Below are positions 26,763-36,856 of a DNA stretch of 64,000 bases, piece after piece. The DNA comes from an uncultured Bacteroides sp. (lineage in GTDB: Bacteria > Bacteroidota > Bacteroidia > Bacteroidales > Bacteroidaceae), in NCBI RefSeq assembly GCF_959029255.1, contig NZ_CAUFUE010000003.1:124001-188000 (forward strand), given 5' to 3'. The notes below the pieces were generated by a model that made no database searches, had not been told where the DNA came from, and worked only from the letters and a program-made list of their open reading frames with translations. Every line of letters begins with the position of its first letter. The stretch's first letter is position 1. A program made the position numbers and the translations under genes.

Positions 26763-27220
26763 CTCGCTATGATTAAGACTACAAAGCTATAAATTCCCGC
26801 CAGAATATCATCCATCATCACTCCTATTCCTCCCGGAAAACTTTCCATACGGCGGATTCCCAATGGTTTAAAAATATCCAGAAGCCGGAAAAGGGCAAAT
26901 GCTCCCAATGCATACCAGATGTCTCCGGAAGGTGCCGCAAGCAGAGGAATCCATACCCCTACCATCTCATCAACTACTACACGCGAAGGGTCTTCACCCC
27001 AATATGGTTCCAACCGATTGGCAGCCCATACGCCCGCCAGTGTAAACAGCAAGATTAAAGCTGCCGTCAGCCATATCAGGCAGAATTCCGAAACAACAAA
27101 GGATAGGCCGAACCAGATAAGCGTAGCCAACAAAGCACCGGCCGTACCCGGAGCGAAAGGAGAAAAGCCCGAGCCAAAGCCCGTAGCAATGAGAACAGGG
27201 AGAAAGGAGGGTTTCTTCAT
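26747..27220 (-). CDS. PgpA-like phosphatase (phosphatidylinositol-phosphate phosphatase)
   Basis: About 157 residues, PgpA family. The N-terminus GFGSGFSPFAPGTAGA, VVVDEMVGVWIPLL and the C-terminal FPGGIGVMMDDILAGI (acidic metal ligands) are the hallmarks. PgpA removes the phosphate of phosphatidylglycerol phosphate; in this cluster the substrate is most likely phosphatidylinositol phosphate. I start at ATG 27218-27220 (MKKPSFLP); an upstream in-frame ATG would add 16 residues not typical of the family. Confidence 0.83.
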   Translation of the reverse strand: MKKPSFLPVLIATGFGSGFSPFAPGTAGALLATLIWFGLSFVVSEFCLIWLTAALILLFTLAGVWAANRLEPYWGEDPSRVVVDEMVGVWIPLLAAPSGDIWYALGAFALFRLLDIFKPLGIRRMESFPGGIGVMMDDILAGIYSFVVLIIARWLLA

Positions 27221-27352
27221 TAAAAAGGTGATAAATGTAATAAGGTAGTAAGCGCAATAAAGTGACACATGTAATAGAACAATAGGGTGATAGAGCTGTA
27301 AAGTATCTTACTACCCTATCACTCTATCACCCTATCACTTTATCACTATTCT

Positions 27353-28648
27353 TTAATCCAGATAACTCGGTGCTTCTTCACCTATCATGTTACGGAGAGT
27401 TTGTTTTACCATTCTCCACTGCTGGAACAAGTCGTGTACCGGCTGATGCTCGAAATCGTGCATCGGGCTCTTGCAGAAGAATGACAACCAAGTCTGGATG
27501 CCACACATACCTGCACGCATTGCAAGGTCACTGAAAATAACCAGGTCAAGTGCGATAGGAGCTGCCAGAATAGAGTCACGGCACAAGAAGTTAACCTTGA
27601 TTTCCATCGGATAACCCATCCAACCGAAGATATCGATATTATCCCAAGCTTCCTTGTTGTCCTTGCGGGGAGGATAATAGTTGATACGTACTTTATGATA
27701 TACATCACCGTACAAATCGGGGAACTTTTCAGGTTCGAAGATATTATCGATAACAGACAACTTGCTGACTTCTTTTGTCTTGAAGTTTTCAGGCTGATCG
27801 AGAACTTCACCGTCACGGTTACCCAAGATATTGGTTGAGAACCAACCGCTCACACCCAACATACGGGTTTTGAACATCGGAGCAAGAACAGTCTTCATCA
27901 AAGTCTGGCCGCTCTTGAAGTCCTTACCGGAGATAGGCACATTCATCTTCTTGGAGAATTCCCACATAGCCGGAGTATCTACGCACAAGTTAGGAGCACC
28001 CATGATGAACGGAGCGCCTTCTGCGATTGCAGCGTAAGCGTAGCACATACTCGGAGAGATAACTTCAGTATTGTTTTCTTTCATTGCTTTTTCCAAAGCA
28101 GCGAGAGATTTGTGTTCTTCAGCCAACGGAACATAAATTTCAGTACTTGCAGCCCACAACACAACGATACGGTCGCAATTGTTATTTGCTTTGAAGTTGC
28201 GGATATCCTCACGCAACTGTTCCACCATATCCCAACGAGTAGAAGTTTGCTTGATGTGCGTACCATTCAGACGTTTTGCAAAGTTATGGTCAAAAGCGGC
28301 AGGCATCGGTTTGATAGCTTGCAACTCTTCTCTCACCAAGTTCAGGTCTTTTTCCTTCAGAACTTCAGCATACATTGCAGCTTCGTATGCATCATCAGAG
28401 AAGATATCCCATCCGCCGAAAACGATGTCGTTCAAATCAGCCAAAGGCACTACGTCTTTGATAAGCTTTTCTTTACCATCCTGCATGCGCATAGTAGCCA
28501 TTTGTGTGATTGAGCCTATAGCTTTTGCCAAACCCTTACGAGCAGCTAATGTACCTGTAATCATAGTGGTCGCAACCGCACCACCTACTCCGACTACCAA
28601 CACGCCTAAACGCCCGGTTGCCGGCTTAATGTTTTCTTTCATTGCCAT
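27353..28648 (-). CDS. myo-Inositol-1-phosphate synthase
   Basis: 431 residues. It converts glucose 6-phosphate to inositol 3-phosphate with bound NAD. The N-terminal dinucleotide loop VVGVGGAVATTMI, the NAD-site stretch VVLWAASTEIY and the active-site region GKDFKSGQTLMKTVLAP fit the family. It is the first gene of the minus-strand inositol-lipid cluster and supplies the head group. A TAAATTTG box at 28677-28684 may be its promoter, though the -33 element is poor. Confidence 0.92.
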   Translation of the reverse strand: MAMKENIKPATGRLGVLVVGVGGAVATTMITGTLAARKGLAKAIGSITQMATMRMQDGKEKLIKDVVPLADLNDIVFGGWDIFSDDAYEAAMYAEVLKEKDLNLVREELQAIKPMPAAFDHNFAKRLNGTHIKQTSTRWDMVEQLREDIRNFKANNNCDRIVVLWAASTEIYVPLAEEHKSLAALEKAMKENNTEVISPSMCYAYAAIAEGAPFIMGAPNLCVDTPAMWEFSKKMNVPISGKDFKSGQTLMKTVLAPMFKTRMLGVSGWFSTNILGNRDGEVLDQPENFKTKEVSKLSVIDNIFEPEKFPDLYGDVYHKVRINYYPPRKDNKEAWDNIDIFGWMGYPMEIKVNFLCRDSILAAPIALDLVIFSDLAMRAGMCGIQTWLSFFCKSPMHDFEHQPVHDLFQQWRMVKQTLRNMIGEEAPSYLD

Positions 28649-28749
28649 TGTTATATTTAGAGTTTAAAAAATTGCTCAAATTTAGGGTATTTTACCCAAT
28701 TGAGATTAGTCTTTTTATCCGATTTAATGTTCCATTAGTAAGATTTAAG

Positions 28750-31287
28750 TTAAAATGTCATGTGCAAGCTGATTCTAAACCCGGATTTATCAATATTTGG
28801 TAAATTTCGGTAAGTCAAACGCCATACATAATCGACACGAAGCACCTTAAAAATATTCTCGATTCCAACACCGGCTTCCACGTATGGAGTATGTCCCATC
28901 GTAGTGCTTCCTGCCGGAAAGCGGAACAATCCTTCACTCAATGCCGGATTATTTTTGTCACTCAAGTTCCCATAAAGTCCACGGCACGAAAGCACTTCAC
29001 GCCATTTCAATTTTTTCAACAGTGGAATACGGTTGAAAACAAAACCGTTCAGGAAGTAGGTTACATCCCATGAAGCATATTCATCATTCATAAATTCCAT
29101 TGCGTTCATCAAAGAATACGATTCAGGCTGGATGGTATAGGACAAGTTGGCATTCGGAATGATGAGCAACGGGAAAGGTACTTTATTCCAGACTTTTCCA
29201 GCTTTCAATATCACATCCGTATACCCGAAAGCGGAGAACCAGAAACGTTTCTGAAAACCGGCTTCGGTATAATGATAGGTGTAATCTCCCCCTAAGACTC
29301 CCTTTGCCGCCACGGTATGCGTCAACGTGAATACCGGTGCATCCAGCGATACGGGGAAGCGGTTCCACTGGGTCTGGAAGAACTTCTCATTCGGAGCATA
29401 ACGTAATTTCAATTCCACTTCACTGGTAGAAATACTTTTTACAAACGTTTCATCCACATCCTGTTTGATAAAAGGTATCAGATGGGAAGACTCATCTTTC
29501 CGTAAACGGGTAGTGAATTGCAGGGAAAAACCTGAATAAAACTCGTTTGTATAAGTCAGTTCGGCTTTTCGCTGATAACCGATACGATCATCCTTCTGCC
29601 GCTTCAAGGCGAGAAAGACGTTATCCTGACTGGTATACAGATAGTGTTGCCCGTACTGATTTACATCGGACAAATATCGCAGTTTCAATGAGTGAATGGG
29701 GAATTCATTGGCATATTCCTTTTTTTTATGGAATGAATATTCCAGTTCGGCCAACCCTTTCACCCGATGGTCACGAAAGCCGTAAGCCACATATCCCTTT
29801 CCAAACAAATAAGGATTGAGCCAAGCGGTCGTCATTCCTCCCGCACGCAGGCGCACCCCTTCAAGAGTATTTCCACTGATGGTGGTGTTCATCATACCTA
29901 TATAGAATAATGGGGCTTTATCTCTGGGAGCCGGAATATATCCCGTGAACAGCACCTTCAGTACCTTTTCCGACCAATAATATACCGGATAGCTACGTAA
30001 CTGAGCCATCATTTTATCCACAGATGTTTCTTTCTTACTGACCTCCACGTGCCTGTTGGCATCCCAATACGCTTCAGAATATGCGGATGATTCCTGCCCT
30101 TCAACCACTTTCTCCGGTTTCTTAAAAGCCTGTTGAGCTTCATCGGTAGGTTCATAGGCATAATTCCGATAGAACACATCCCTCTTGGCATAAATACCGT
30201 CACTATTATCCACCAGCTTAAATTCGGTGGTAATACTTTCGTTGACAAGCTGCCGCGTACCATCTTCCGCACGATCGAAATTCTGTTCAATCTTCATATA
30301 ATCTACGAAATTCAGATTGATTTTCTGGGGAAAGTTCATCACGACACGACGTACAAAGTAGGTACTATCCAACATCACGTACAGATGTCCCGTAAAACCA
30401 AATGATTCGGAGTTGAAAGGTACAAAGGTCAAATCGACACAAGGTTTGCCCGCAACCGTCAAGGTATCCATCAGATAGTATTTGTAGAACGAAGGTCCCA
30501 AAGAAGAAAGCGGGCTGACAAACTTATTGGTAAACAGAGTAATGTTATTCTCATAGATATCCACATCGGTCATGGTGACGCTGATAGCTTGTTCCATGCC
30601 CTGCTGTGACAGCATTTCGTCTACACCTGCCTGACGCCGTGCCTTTACCCATTGTTTTTCACTGCGGGGAGATTTACGATAAAAATCGGTTGCCAGTAAT
30701 TCACGGTTTGACACTGCCAGTACGGGCTTACCGGTAACAGCGGAAGTGTCCACATAGTTGGTCAGGAACTTAAATTTGCGGTATAACCATTTTTGTTGCT
30801 TCACGCTATCGAAGTTATTAATGGCAAACGTCATCTTCTCATAACGGTCACGTTGCCAGAAGTCGCGTTCATTCGGTGCATAGTCATCCCGGTGTTCAAT
30901 CATGTTGCGGACAAACTCAACCGCCGGATTGTCTTTCTTCTTATACCGTTCCCGTTTAGGCTTTACTATGATTTCATTCAATGCATAAGTGGCAGGAGAA
31001 AGCGCCACTTTGAAACGTTCCCCGCGTGCAGGATGAATCAAATGATTGTATTCATTATAACCTACGGCCGAAACTACCAGTACGGCTTCCGGTCGATAGG
31101 TTTTAAAAGAAAAATGTCCCCGGTCATTCGTCATTCCCCCTTCAGTAGTGCCTTTCAGATAGACAGATGTATAAGGCAAAGGCTCATTCGTCAGCGAATC
31201 GGTGACTACTCCTTGTACCAGATATTGCGCGCGCAACGGCATAGCAATAACTATCATGAACAGAAAAACCCTAATATACAACCTCAT
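28750..31287 (-). CDS. DUF5686 / carboxypeptidase-regulatory-like outer-membrane protein
   Basis: 845 residues with a signal peptide (ending MPLRAQ). Residues 22-100 form a carboxypeptidase D regulatory-like domain (VVTDSLTNEPLPYTSVYLKG), the same plug found in front of many Bacteroidota outer-membrane proteins. The remainder matches DUF5686, and the C-terminal half is rich in alternating beta strands and ends in Phe (RISLHMTF), consistent with a barrel. Function is unknown. No partner SusD-like gene is present. Confidence 0.8.
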   Translation of the reverse strand: MRLYIRVFLFMIVIAMPLRAQYLVQGVVTDSLTNEPLPYTSVYLKGTTEGGMTNDRGHFSFKTYRPEAVLVVSAVGYNEYNHLIHPARGERFKVALSPATYALNEIIVKPKRERYKKKDNPAVEFVRNMIEHRDDYAPNERDFWQRDRYEKMTFAINNFDSVKQQKWLYRKFKFLTNYVDTSAVTGKPVLAVSNRELLATDFYRKSPRSEKQWVKARRQAGVDEMLSQQGMEQAISVTMTDVDIYENNITLFTNKFVSPLSSLGPSFYKYYLMDTLTVAGKPCVDLTFVPFNSESFGFTGHLYVMLDSTYFVRRVVMNFPQKINLNFVDYMKIEQNFDRAEDGTRQLVNESITTEFKLVDNSDGIYAKRDVFYRNYAYEPTDEAQQAFKKPEKVVEGQESSAYSEAYWDANRHVEVSKKETSVDKMMAQLRSYPVYYWSEKVLKVLFTGYIPAPRDKAPLFYIGMMNTTISGNTLEGVRLRAGGMTTAWLNPYLFGKGYVAYGFRDHRVKGLAELEYSFHKKKEYANEFPIHSLKLRYLSDVNQYGQHYLYTSQDNVFLALKRQKDDRIGYQRKAELTYTNEFYSGFSLQFTTRLRKDESSHLIPFIKQDVDETFVKSISTSEVELKLRYAPNEKFFQTQWNRFPVSLDAPVFTLTHTVAAKGVLGGDYTYHYTEAGFQKRFWFSAFGYTDVILKAGKVWNKVPFPLLIIPNANLSYTIQPESYSLMNAMEFMNDEYASWDVTYFLNGFVFNRIPLLKKLKWREVLSCRGLYGNLSDKNNPALSEGLFRFPAGSTTMGHTPYVEAGVGIENIFKVLRVDYVWRLTYRNLPNIDKSGFRISLHMTF

Positions 31288-31315
31288 ATCTATCTATATT
31301 AAATGATAATGTTTC

Positions 31316-31770
31316 TTTCACCACAGAGGACACAGAGGGCACAGAGGTTTTAATCTTTTAGAGATTTAAATCTTTTAGGCGCAGATGACGCGTTTTTTTT
31401 TCTTAAACAGCAGTAACTCTATTTTTAATTAGCAGTAACCCTATTTTTAATTAGCAGTAACCTATCCGTCATCCTGAGCCTGTCGAAGGATCTTTTCCCT
31501 TTTATATATCAAGAGAGGAGATGCTTCGACTTCGCTCAGCATGACAGCTAGTAACAGGGTAAAAAATCCGCGTCATCAGTATCATCTGTGTCATCCGCGT
31601 CATCTGCGTCTAAAAAATTAAAATCCGCTCAATCAGCTCAATCAGCGTCTAAAAAATCAGAGACACAGCGCAGCTTTAAAATCCGCGTCTTCCGCGTAAT
31701 TCGCGCCTAAAAGATTTAGCCCCCAAAAAGATTTAAACCTCTGTACCCTCTATGTCCTCTGTAGTGAAAA
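31316..31770. repeat. Nested inverted-repeat island
   Basis: The outer arms (31316-31356 and 31729-31770, built on CACAGAGGACACAGAGG) are inverted copies. Inside are a second pair of arms (AATCTTTTAGGCGC near 31368 and GCGCCTAAAAGATT near 31704), a tandem 22-bp unit starting AGCAGTAAC (31409, 31431, partial at 31453), and the inverted pair TCCTGAGCCTGTCGAAGGAT (31471-31490) and GCTTCGACTTCGCTCAGCAT (31523-31542). No coding potential. Confidence 0.8.
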
Positions 31771-32031
31771 CCTAAATTTCCATTTAGAGCCTAGCTGCAT
31801 TCATATCAGTTGCGCTACCATCCGAATGGAAACCTTGCCTCGGCACTACACCTGTAAATTCAAATCTAACAATTTTGTTCGCAAAGGTACGGAAGAAAAC
31901 TTTCCCTAAAAGTTCAGTTTTACTGAATAAATGTTCTAAAAAACCACTTTTAATCCAAACACTTCCCGTTAAAAGCCGTTGTATAGCGAAAACAACGTAA
32001 AGAGACATCAGAACAACCTAAAAACTTAATT
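31771..32031. other. Region upstream of aspT
   Basis: It contains one copy of the dispersed repeat (31789-31852). On the minus strand TACCTTTG occurs at 31882-31889. No clear plus-strand promoter for aspT was identified by eye. Confidence 0.4.
31789..31852 (+). repeat. Dispersed intergenic repeat, diverged copy 1
   Basis: It starts GCCTAGCTGCATTCATATCA and continues through ATCCGAATGGAAACCTTGCC. It matches the reverse complement of 40771-40835 with scattered changes and shares the ATCCGAAnGGAAACCTTGCC core with the copies at 40853 and 44626. Confidence 0.8.
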
Positions 32032-33726
32032 ATGGAATGGATTTTTAATCAGTTAAGGGAACGTCCCGAACTTGCCATTTTTCTCACTATTTTCCTGGGA
32101 TTCTGGCTTGGAAAACTACGTATCGGTAAATTCACATTAGGAACCGTTACCAGCGTTTTGCTTGTGGGAGTTCTTGTGGGACAATTGAATATTGCCGTAC
32201 CCGGCCCTATCAAAGCGGTATTCTTCTTACTCTTCCTGTTTGCAGTGGGGTATAAAGTAGGCCCCCAGTTTTTCCGTGGACTGAAAAAAGACGGACTACC
32301 ACAGGTCGGTTTCGCAGTGCTGATGTGCGTATCCATTTTACTAGTGACATGGTTACTTGCCCTGATGATGGGATATAACATGGGAGAAGCTGCCGGGCTA
32401 CTCGCCGGTTCGCAAACAATTTCTGCCGTAATCGGAGTCGCCGAAGACACAATGGCAGGCATGGGGCTAGATGAAGCACAACGGCAAAGTTATGTCAACA
32501 TTATCCCGGTGTCATACGCTGTGACCTATATATTCGGAACTGCCGGTTCGGCATGGGTACTGTCGGCCATCGGTCCCAAAATGCTGGGTGGACTGGAGAA
32601 AGTGAAAGCTGCCTGCAAGGAGTTGGAGGCTAAAATGGGTAATTCACAAGCAGATGAACCGGGCTTTATGCCTGCCGCACGTCCTGTAACATTCCGTGCT
32701 TACCGGATAGATAACGAATGGTTCAAGAAAGGGAAAAGAGTTATTGACCTGGAAGTCTATTTCCAGCAACAAGATAAACGGTTGTTCGTAGAACGATTAC
32801 GTAAATCGGGAGCCATCGAAGAGGTAAGCCCGAATGTAGTTCTCGACATAGGTGATGAAGTGGTATTAAGTGGCCGACGTGAATACGTCATCGGAGAAGA
32901 AGACTGGATAGGTCCCGAAATTCTGGATCCGCAACTGCTTGATTTCCCGGCAGAAGTTTTACCGGTTATGATAACCCGGAAAACATTTGCGGGAAAAACA
33001 ATATCCGTTGTTCGCAGGGAGAAGTTCATGTATGGTGTCAGCATCCGGAGTATCAAAAGAACAGGCATAGAAATTCCCGTCCTGGCGCAAACCGTACTGG
33101 ATGCGGGTGACGTCATAGAACTGGTAGGCACCAAACAGGAAGTTGAGAAGGCCGCCAAACATCTGGGCTATATAGACCGCCCCACTCACCAGACGGATAT
33201 GATATTTGTTGGTCTCGGTATTCTTATCGGTGGATTATTCGGTGCTTTATCCATTCATATCGGAGGGGTGCCCATCAGTCTGAGCACCAGTGGCGGGGCA
33301 TTGATTGCCGGTCTGTTCTTCGGCTGGTTGCGGAGCAAACATCCTACATTCGGACGTATTCCCGAACCTTCATTATGGGTTCTGAATAATGTCGGATTGA
33401 ACATGTTTATTGCGGTAGTCGGCATTGCGGCAGGTCCCAGTTTCGTACAAGGTTTCCGTGACGTAGGTGTCAGCCTGTTCCTGGTAGGTGCGGCAGCTAC
33501 CACCCTACCGCTGATTATCGGACTGTTGCTGGCAAGATACCTCTTTAAGTTCCATCCTGCAATTGCTTTGGGATGCTGTGCCGGCGCACGTACCACCACA
33601 GCCGCCCTGGGAGCCATACAAGATACAGTAGAAAGTGAAACTCCGGCTTTGGGCTACACCGTGACGTATGCCGTAGGTAACACCTTACTTATAATATGGG
33701 GAGTAGTCATCGTTTTACTGATTTAA
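32032..33726 (+). CDS. aspT: Aspartate:alanine antiporter
   Basis: 564 residues. Two blocks of membrane helices (about 15-180 and 385-564) flank a cytoplasmic part with two RCK_C/TrkA-C-like domains (about 215-370), the AspT/YidE layout. In Tetragenococcus AspT exchanges aspartate for alanine; with the decarboxylase encoded next this consumes a cytosolic proton per turnover. The pair is separated by 58 bases on the same strand, so the same role is likely here. Confidence 0.9.
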   Translation: MEWIFNQLRERPELAIFLTIFLGFWLGKLRIGKFTLGTVTSVLLVGVLVGQLNIAVPGPIKAVFFLLFLFAVGYKVGPQFFRGLKKDGLPQVGFAVLMCVSILLVTWLLALMMGYNMGEAAGLLAGSQTISAVIGVAEDTMAGMGLDEAQRQSYVNIIPVSYAVTYIFGTAGSAWVLSAIGPKMLGGLEKVKAACKELEAKMGNSQADEPGFMPAARPVTFRAYRIDNEWFKKGKRVIDLEVYFQQQDKRLFVERLRKSGAIEEVSPNVVLDIGDEVVLSGRREYVIGEEDWIGPEILDPQLLDFPAEVLPVMITRKTFAGKTISVVRREKFMYGVSIRSIKRTGIEIPVLAQTVLDAGDVIELVGTKQEVEKAAKHLGYIDRPTHQTDMIFVGLGILIGGLFGALSIHIGGVPISLSTSGGALIAGLFFGWLRSKHPTFGRIPEPSLWVLNNVGLNMFIAVVGIAAGPSFVQGFRDVGVSLFLVGAAATTLPLIIGLLLARYLFKFHPAIALGCCAGARTTTAALGAIQDTVESETPALGYTVTYAVGNTLLIIWGVVIVLLI

Positions 33727-33784
33727 AACCCAAACTTACAAGAAACTAATCATAAATATATTAAGAACTTAAAATCAGATTGAT

Positions 33785-35401
33785 ATGGATACCAAACTAT
33801 TAGAAAAGAAAATGGAGAATATCAGCCCCTTTGAGCTGAAAAACCGCCTTATAGACATGGCGGACGAAAGTCTGAAAAAGAGCGCCCGAACCATGCTGAA
33901 TGCCGGACGAGGTAATCCGAACTGGATTGCTACCGTTCCACGCGAAGCGTTCTTTCTTCTGGGACAGTTCGGATTGGGAGAATGCCGCCGGGTGATGTAC
34001 CTGCCGGAAGGTATTGCCGGAATTCCCGAAAAACAGGGTATTGCTTCCCGGTTCGAGTTATTCCTCAAGAGCAACACCTACAAACCGGGAGCTTCCCTGC
34101 TGGAGCAAACCTATAACTATATGTTAATGAAGCATGCCGTAGACCCTGACAGCCTTGTTCACGAGTGGGCGGAAAGTGTTATCGGCGACCAGTATCCCGT
34201 ACCGGACCGTATCCTGAACTTCACCGAAATCCTTGTACGCGACTACTTAAACCAGGAGTTGTGCGACAACCGTCCGCCGCGCGGCGCTTTCGATTTATTT
34301 GCCACAGAAGGCGGAACAGCCGCCATGTGCTATATCTTCGACTCATTGCAAGAGAACTTCCTGCTGAATAAGGGTGATGGAATTGTCCTCATGGTTCCCG
34401 CCTTCACTCCTTACATTGAAATTCCACAATTGAACCGTTACCAATTCAACATGACGGAGCTACACGCCAACCGTATGACGAAGGATGGGCTTCACCTGTG
34501 GCAATACAGTGACGAGGATATAGACCGTCTGAAAAACCCGTCAATCAAGGCTCTCTTCGTAACCAATCCGAGCAATCCACCCAGCTATGCCCTCAGCCCT
34601 GAGACCATGGCACGTATCGTGAGCATTGTACGTGAAGATAACCCGAACCTGATGATTATCACGGACGATGTTTATGGTACTTTCAGCCCACATTTCCGTT
34701 CGTTTATGGCTGAAATTCCCTATAACACGCTATGTGTTTACTCGTTCTCCAAGTATTTCGGAGCTACCGGATGGCGTGATGCCGTGATAGCTTTGCACGA
34801 GTTCAACCTGTTCGACAAGTTGATATCCAAACTGCCGAAAGAAAAACGGGAGATTTTAAACCGCCGATATTCCACTCTCACACTGCAACCGGAGAAGTTG
34901 AAGTTCATCGACCGCATGGTAGCCGACAGTCGACAGGTGGCATTGAACCACACTGCCGGTCTTTCATTACCTCAACAGATGCAGATGAGCCTGTTTGCCT
35001 CTTTTGCCTTGCTCGACAAGGAAAACAAATATAAGCAGAAAATGCAGGAAATCATTCTTCGCCGTCTGCACGCCCTTTGGGACAATACCGGTTTCACCCT
35101 GGCAGAAGATCCACTGCGCGTAGGCTATTATACTGAAATCGACATGCTGGTTTGGGCAAAGAAATTCTATGGTGACAAGTTTGTGGAGTATTTGAAGAAA
35201 ACCTACAGCCCGCTAAACGTTGTCTTCCGCCTTGCCAAGGAAACCTCCCTCGTATTATTGAATGGAGGTGGTTTCGACGGACCGGAATGGAGCATACGCG
35301 CTTCGCTTGCCAATCTGAACGAAAAAGACTATGTCATTATCGGGCAGGGTATCAAGAGGATATTGGACGAATATGCGGAGGAATGGAAGAAGAAGAAATG
35401 A
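33785..35401 (+). CDS. aspD: Aspartate 4-decarboxylase (with aminotransferase fold)
   Basis: 538 residues, fold-type I PLP enzyme. The PLP lysine lies in YSFSKYFGATGWRD, and TNPSNPPSYALS and MIITDDVYGTFSPHF give the Asn and Asp/Tyr contacts. It is longer than ordinary aspartate aminotransferases and fits the aspartate 4-decarboxylase/transaminase family (L-aspartate to L-alanine and CO2). Its coupling to aspT indicates energy conservation and/or acid tolerance through aspartate decarboxylation. Confidence 0.92.
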   Translation: MDTKLLEKKMENISPFELKNRLIDMADESLKKSARTMLNAGRGNPNWIATVPREAFFLLGQFGLGECRRVMYLPEGIAGIPEKQGIASRFELFLKSNTYKPGASLLEQTYNYMLMKHAVDPDSLVHEWAESVIGDQYPVPDRILNFTEILVRDYLNQELCDNRPPRGAFDLFATEGGTAAMCYIFDSLQENFLLNKGDGIVLMVPAFTPYIEIPQLNRYQFNMTELHANRMTKDGLHLWQYSDEDIDRLKNPSIKALFVTNPSNPPSYALSPETMARIVSIVREDNPNLMIITDDVYGTFSPHFRSFMAEIPYNTLCVYSFSKYFGATGWRDAVIALHEFNLFDKLISKLPKEKREILNRRYSTLTLQPEKLKFIDRMVADSRQVALNHTAGLSLPQQMQMSLFASFALLDKENKYKQKMQEIILRRLHALWDNTGFTLAEDPLRVGYYTEIDMLVWAKKFYGDKFVEYLKKTYSPLNVVFRLAKETSLVLLNGGGFDGPEWSIRASLANLNEKDYVIIGQGIKRILDEYAEEWKKKK

Positions 35402-35407
35402 TAATTT

Positions 35408-35523
35408 AATGAAGAACTAAGAATGAAGAATGAAGAATTACCTTGCGGCGTACTTGCATAGCGCAGCCAAATTCTTCATTCTTCATTCTTCATTCTTAGT
35501 TCTTCATTCTTAGTTCTTCATTT
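35408..35523. repeat. Dispersed intergenic repeat, copy B
   Basis: Same family and orientation as 24515-24610: centre GAAGAATTACCTTGCGGCGT, then ACTTGCATAGCGCAGCCAAA, with longer ATTCTTCATTCTTAGTTC arms. It lies between the convergent stops of aspD and the histidine kinase and may serve as a terminator. Confidence 0.75.
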
Positions 35524-35537
35524 CTCCAAATTCCCAT

Positions 35538-36851
35538 TTATGCAAACAAAATACGGAAACGAGTCAACCCATCATTGTAAGTACGCAGGGAGAAGGTACA
35601 ACCATGGCGACTCAGCACTTCCCTGATAAACACCAGACCGATTCCCTGCCCGTTCGGTTTGGTGGAAAAGAAGGGGCTGAAGAGTTTAGCTTCGGCCTCT
35701 TTACTAATTCCGGGGCCATTGTCAACGACTTCTATGGAAGCGGGGGCAATGGTCCTAACTATTATTTCGCCTTGCCCGACTGAGTTCTCGGCCGCCCCCT
35801 CAATACTCTCGGCGGCATTCTTGATGATGTTCACCAAAACCTGCTCAAAAAGGGAAGCGTCCAAACGAACCTTGCCTACCTCGGGGTCACACTCCAAACG
35901 CAGATTGATGTTGCGGTCGTTGCACATCCCCTCCATGAAACGTTTACACATAGCCACCAATTCATTCAACTGAACAGGAACTACGGTCGGTTCGGGTATC
36001 TTCACCACATCGGCAAAACGGGTGATGAACCGGCTCATAGAAAAACAACGTTCCGTACACACGCGCATCACGTCACAAATATCTTCCATCCCCTCTTCAG
36101 TAGAAAGCGCTTGCTCCACCGTGTCCAATGTGGAGGTTATGCCTGCTGTCGTATTATTCACTTCGTGGGCAATCATACGGATTACCTTTTCGTATGCGCG
36201 CTTTTCTGCGCGCATCACTTCTTCCGTCATGCGCTCAATCAAATAGAAAGGATGCTTAAAACCCCTGTCTATAAAAAAAGAATGAGTACATTTATAGATA
36301 TTCGCGTCATTCAGACGAATTACCGTCGTGGTATCTTTGGGAATATCCGATAACTCGGCCGCTAACGGAGAATCCACAAATTCCAGTTGCTTGTTCATCG
36401 CTTCTTCCATGCGGACACCCAGCATCTTCAATGCCATGGGGTTCAACTGGGAAATGTCACCATCCAATGTAGTGATGATAACTCCCATCGGAGAAGCCTG
36501 AATTAATAAATCCAGGAAATGGTTCTGTTCGCGCATTCTCAGCCTTTCATTCTTCAATTGCTCCATCATCCGGTTGAAGATGTTCACAATACGGTCGGCT
36601 TCATACTGCCCCACCTGACTAAGACGGCTGCTGAAATCCTGTTCGCGCAGTAATTCCATACCACTGCCGATGGTATTCATGGGCTTTACAATCTTCCGGT
36701 AGAACACAATAAGATAAATCAAAATGAATACAATCAGCCCCTCAACTATATACAGATGGGCGACTTGCATGCCTCCTGCCAAATATAACAACGTTCCACC
36801 CAGACCGAGTAGAAAAAGGACGAGGATAAAGAAGAAGAATTTAATGCGCAT
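35538..36851 (-). CDS. NtrB-like membrane histidine kinase
   Basis: 437 residues. Two membrane segments at the N-terminus (about 4-24 and 31-51) with almost no periplasmic part, a HAMP-like linker, a PAS domain (about 108-200), HisKA with MIAHEVNNTTAG (phospho-His) and an ATPase domain with VDNGPGIS and GQGIGLVFIREVL. The short external loop suggests that it senses something in the membrane or cytoplasm. It follows its sigma-54 regulator by 5 bases and shares the strand with tolC. Confidence 0.9.
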   Translation of the reverse strand: MRIKFFFFILVLFLLGLGGTLLYLAGGMQVAHLYIVEGLIVFILIYLIVFYRKIVKPMNTIGSGMELLREQDFSSRLSQVGQYEADRIVNIFNRMMEQLKNERLRMREQNHFLDLLIQASPMGVIITTLDGDISQLNPMALKMLGVRMEEAMNKQLEFVDSPLAAELSDIPKDTTTVIRLNDANIYKCTHSFFIDRGFKHPFYLIERMTEEVMRAEKRAYEKVIRMIAHEVNNTTAGITSTLDTVEQALSTEEGMEDICDVMRVCTERCFSMSRFITRFADVVKIPEPTVVPVQLNELVAMCKRFMEGMCNDRNINLRLECDPEVGKVRLDASLFEQVLVNIIKNAAESIEGAAENSVGQGEIIVRTIAPASIEVVDNGPGISKEAEAKLFSPFFSTKPNGQGIGLVFIREVLSRHGCTFSLRTYNDGLTRFRILFA

Positions 36852-36856
36852 TATGA

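Noticed and set aside
31784..32008. 74-codon minus-strand frame before aspT
   Set aside because: It overlaps a dispersed repeat and the aspT leader and has no family resemblance.
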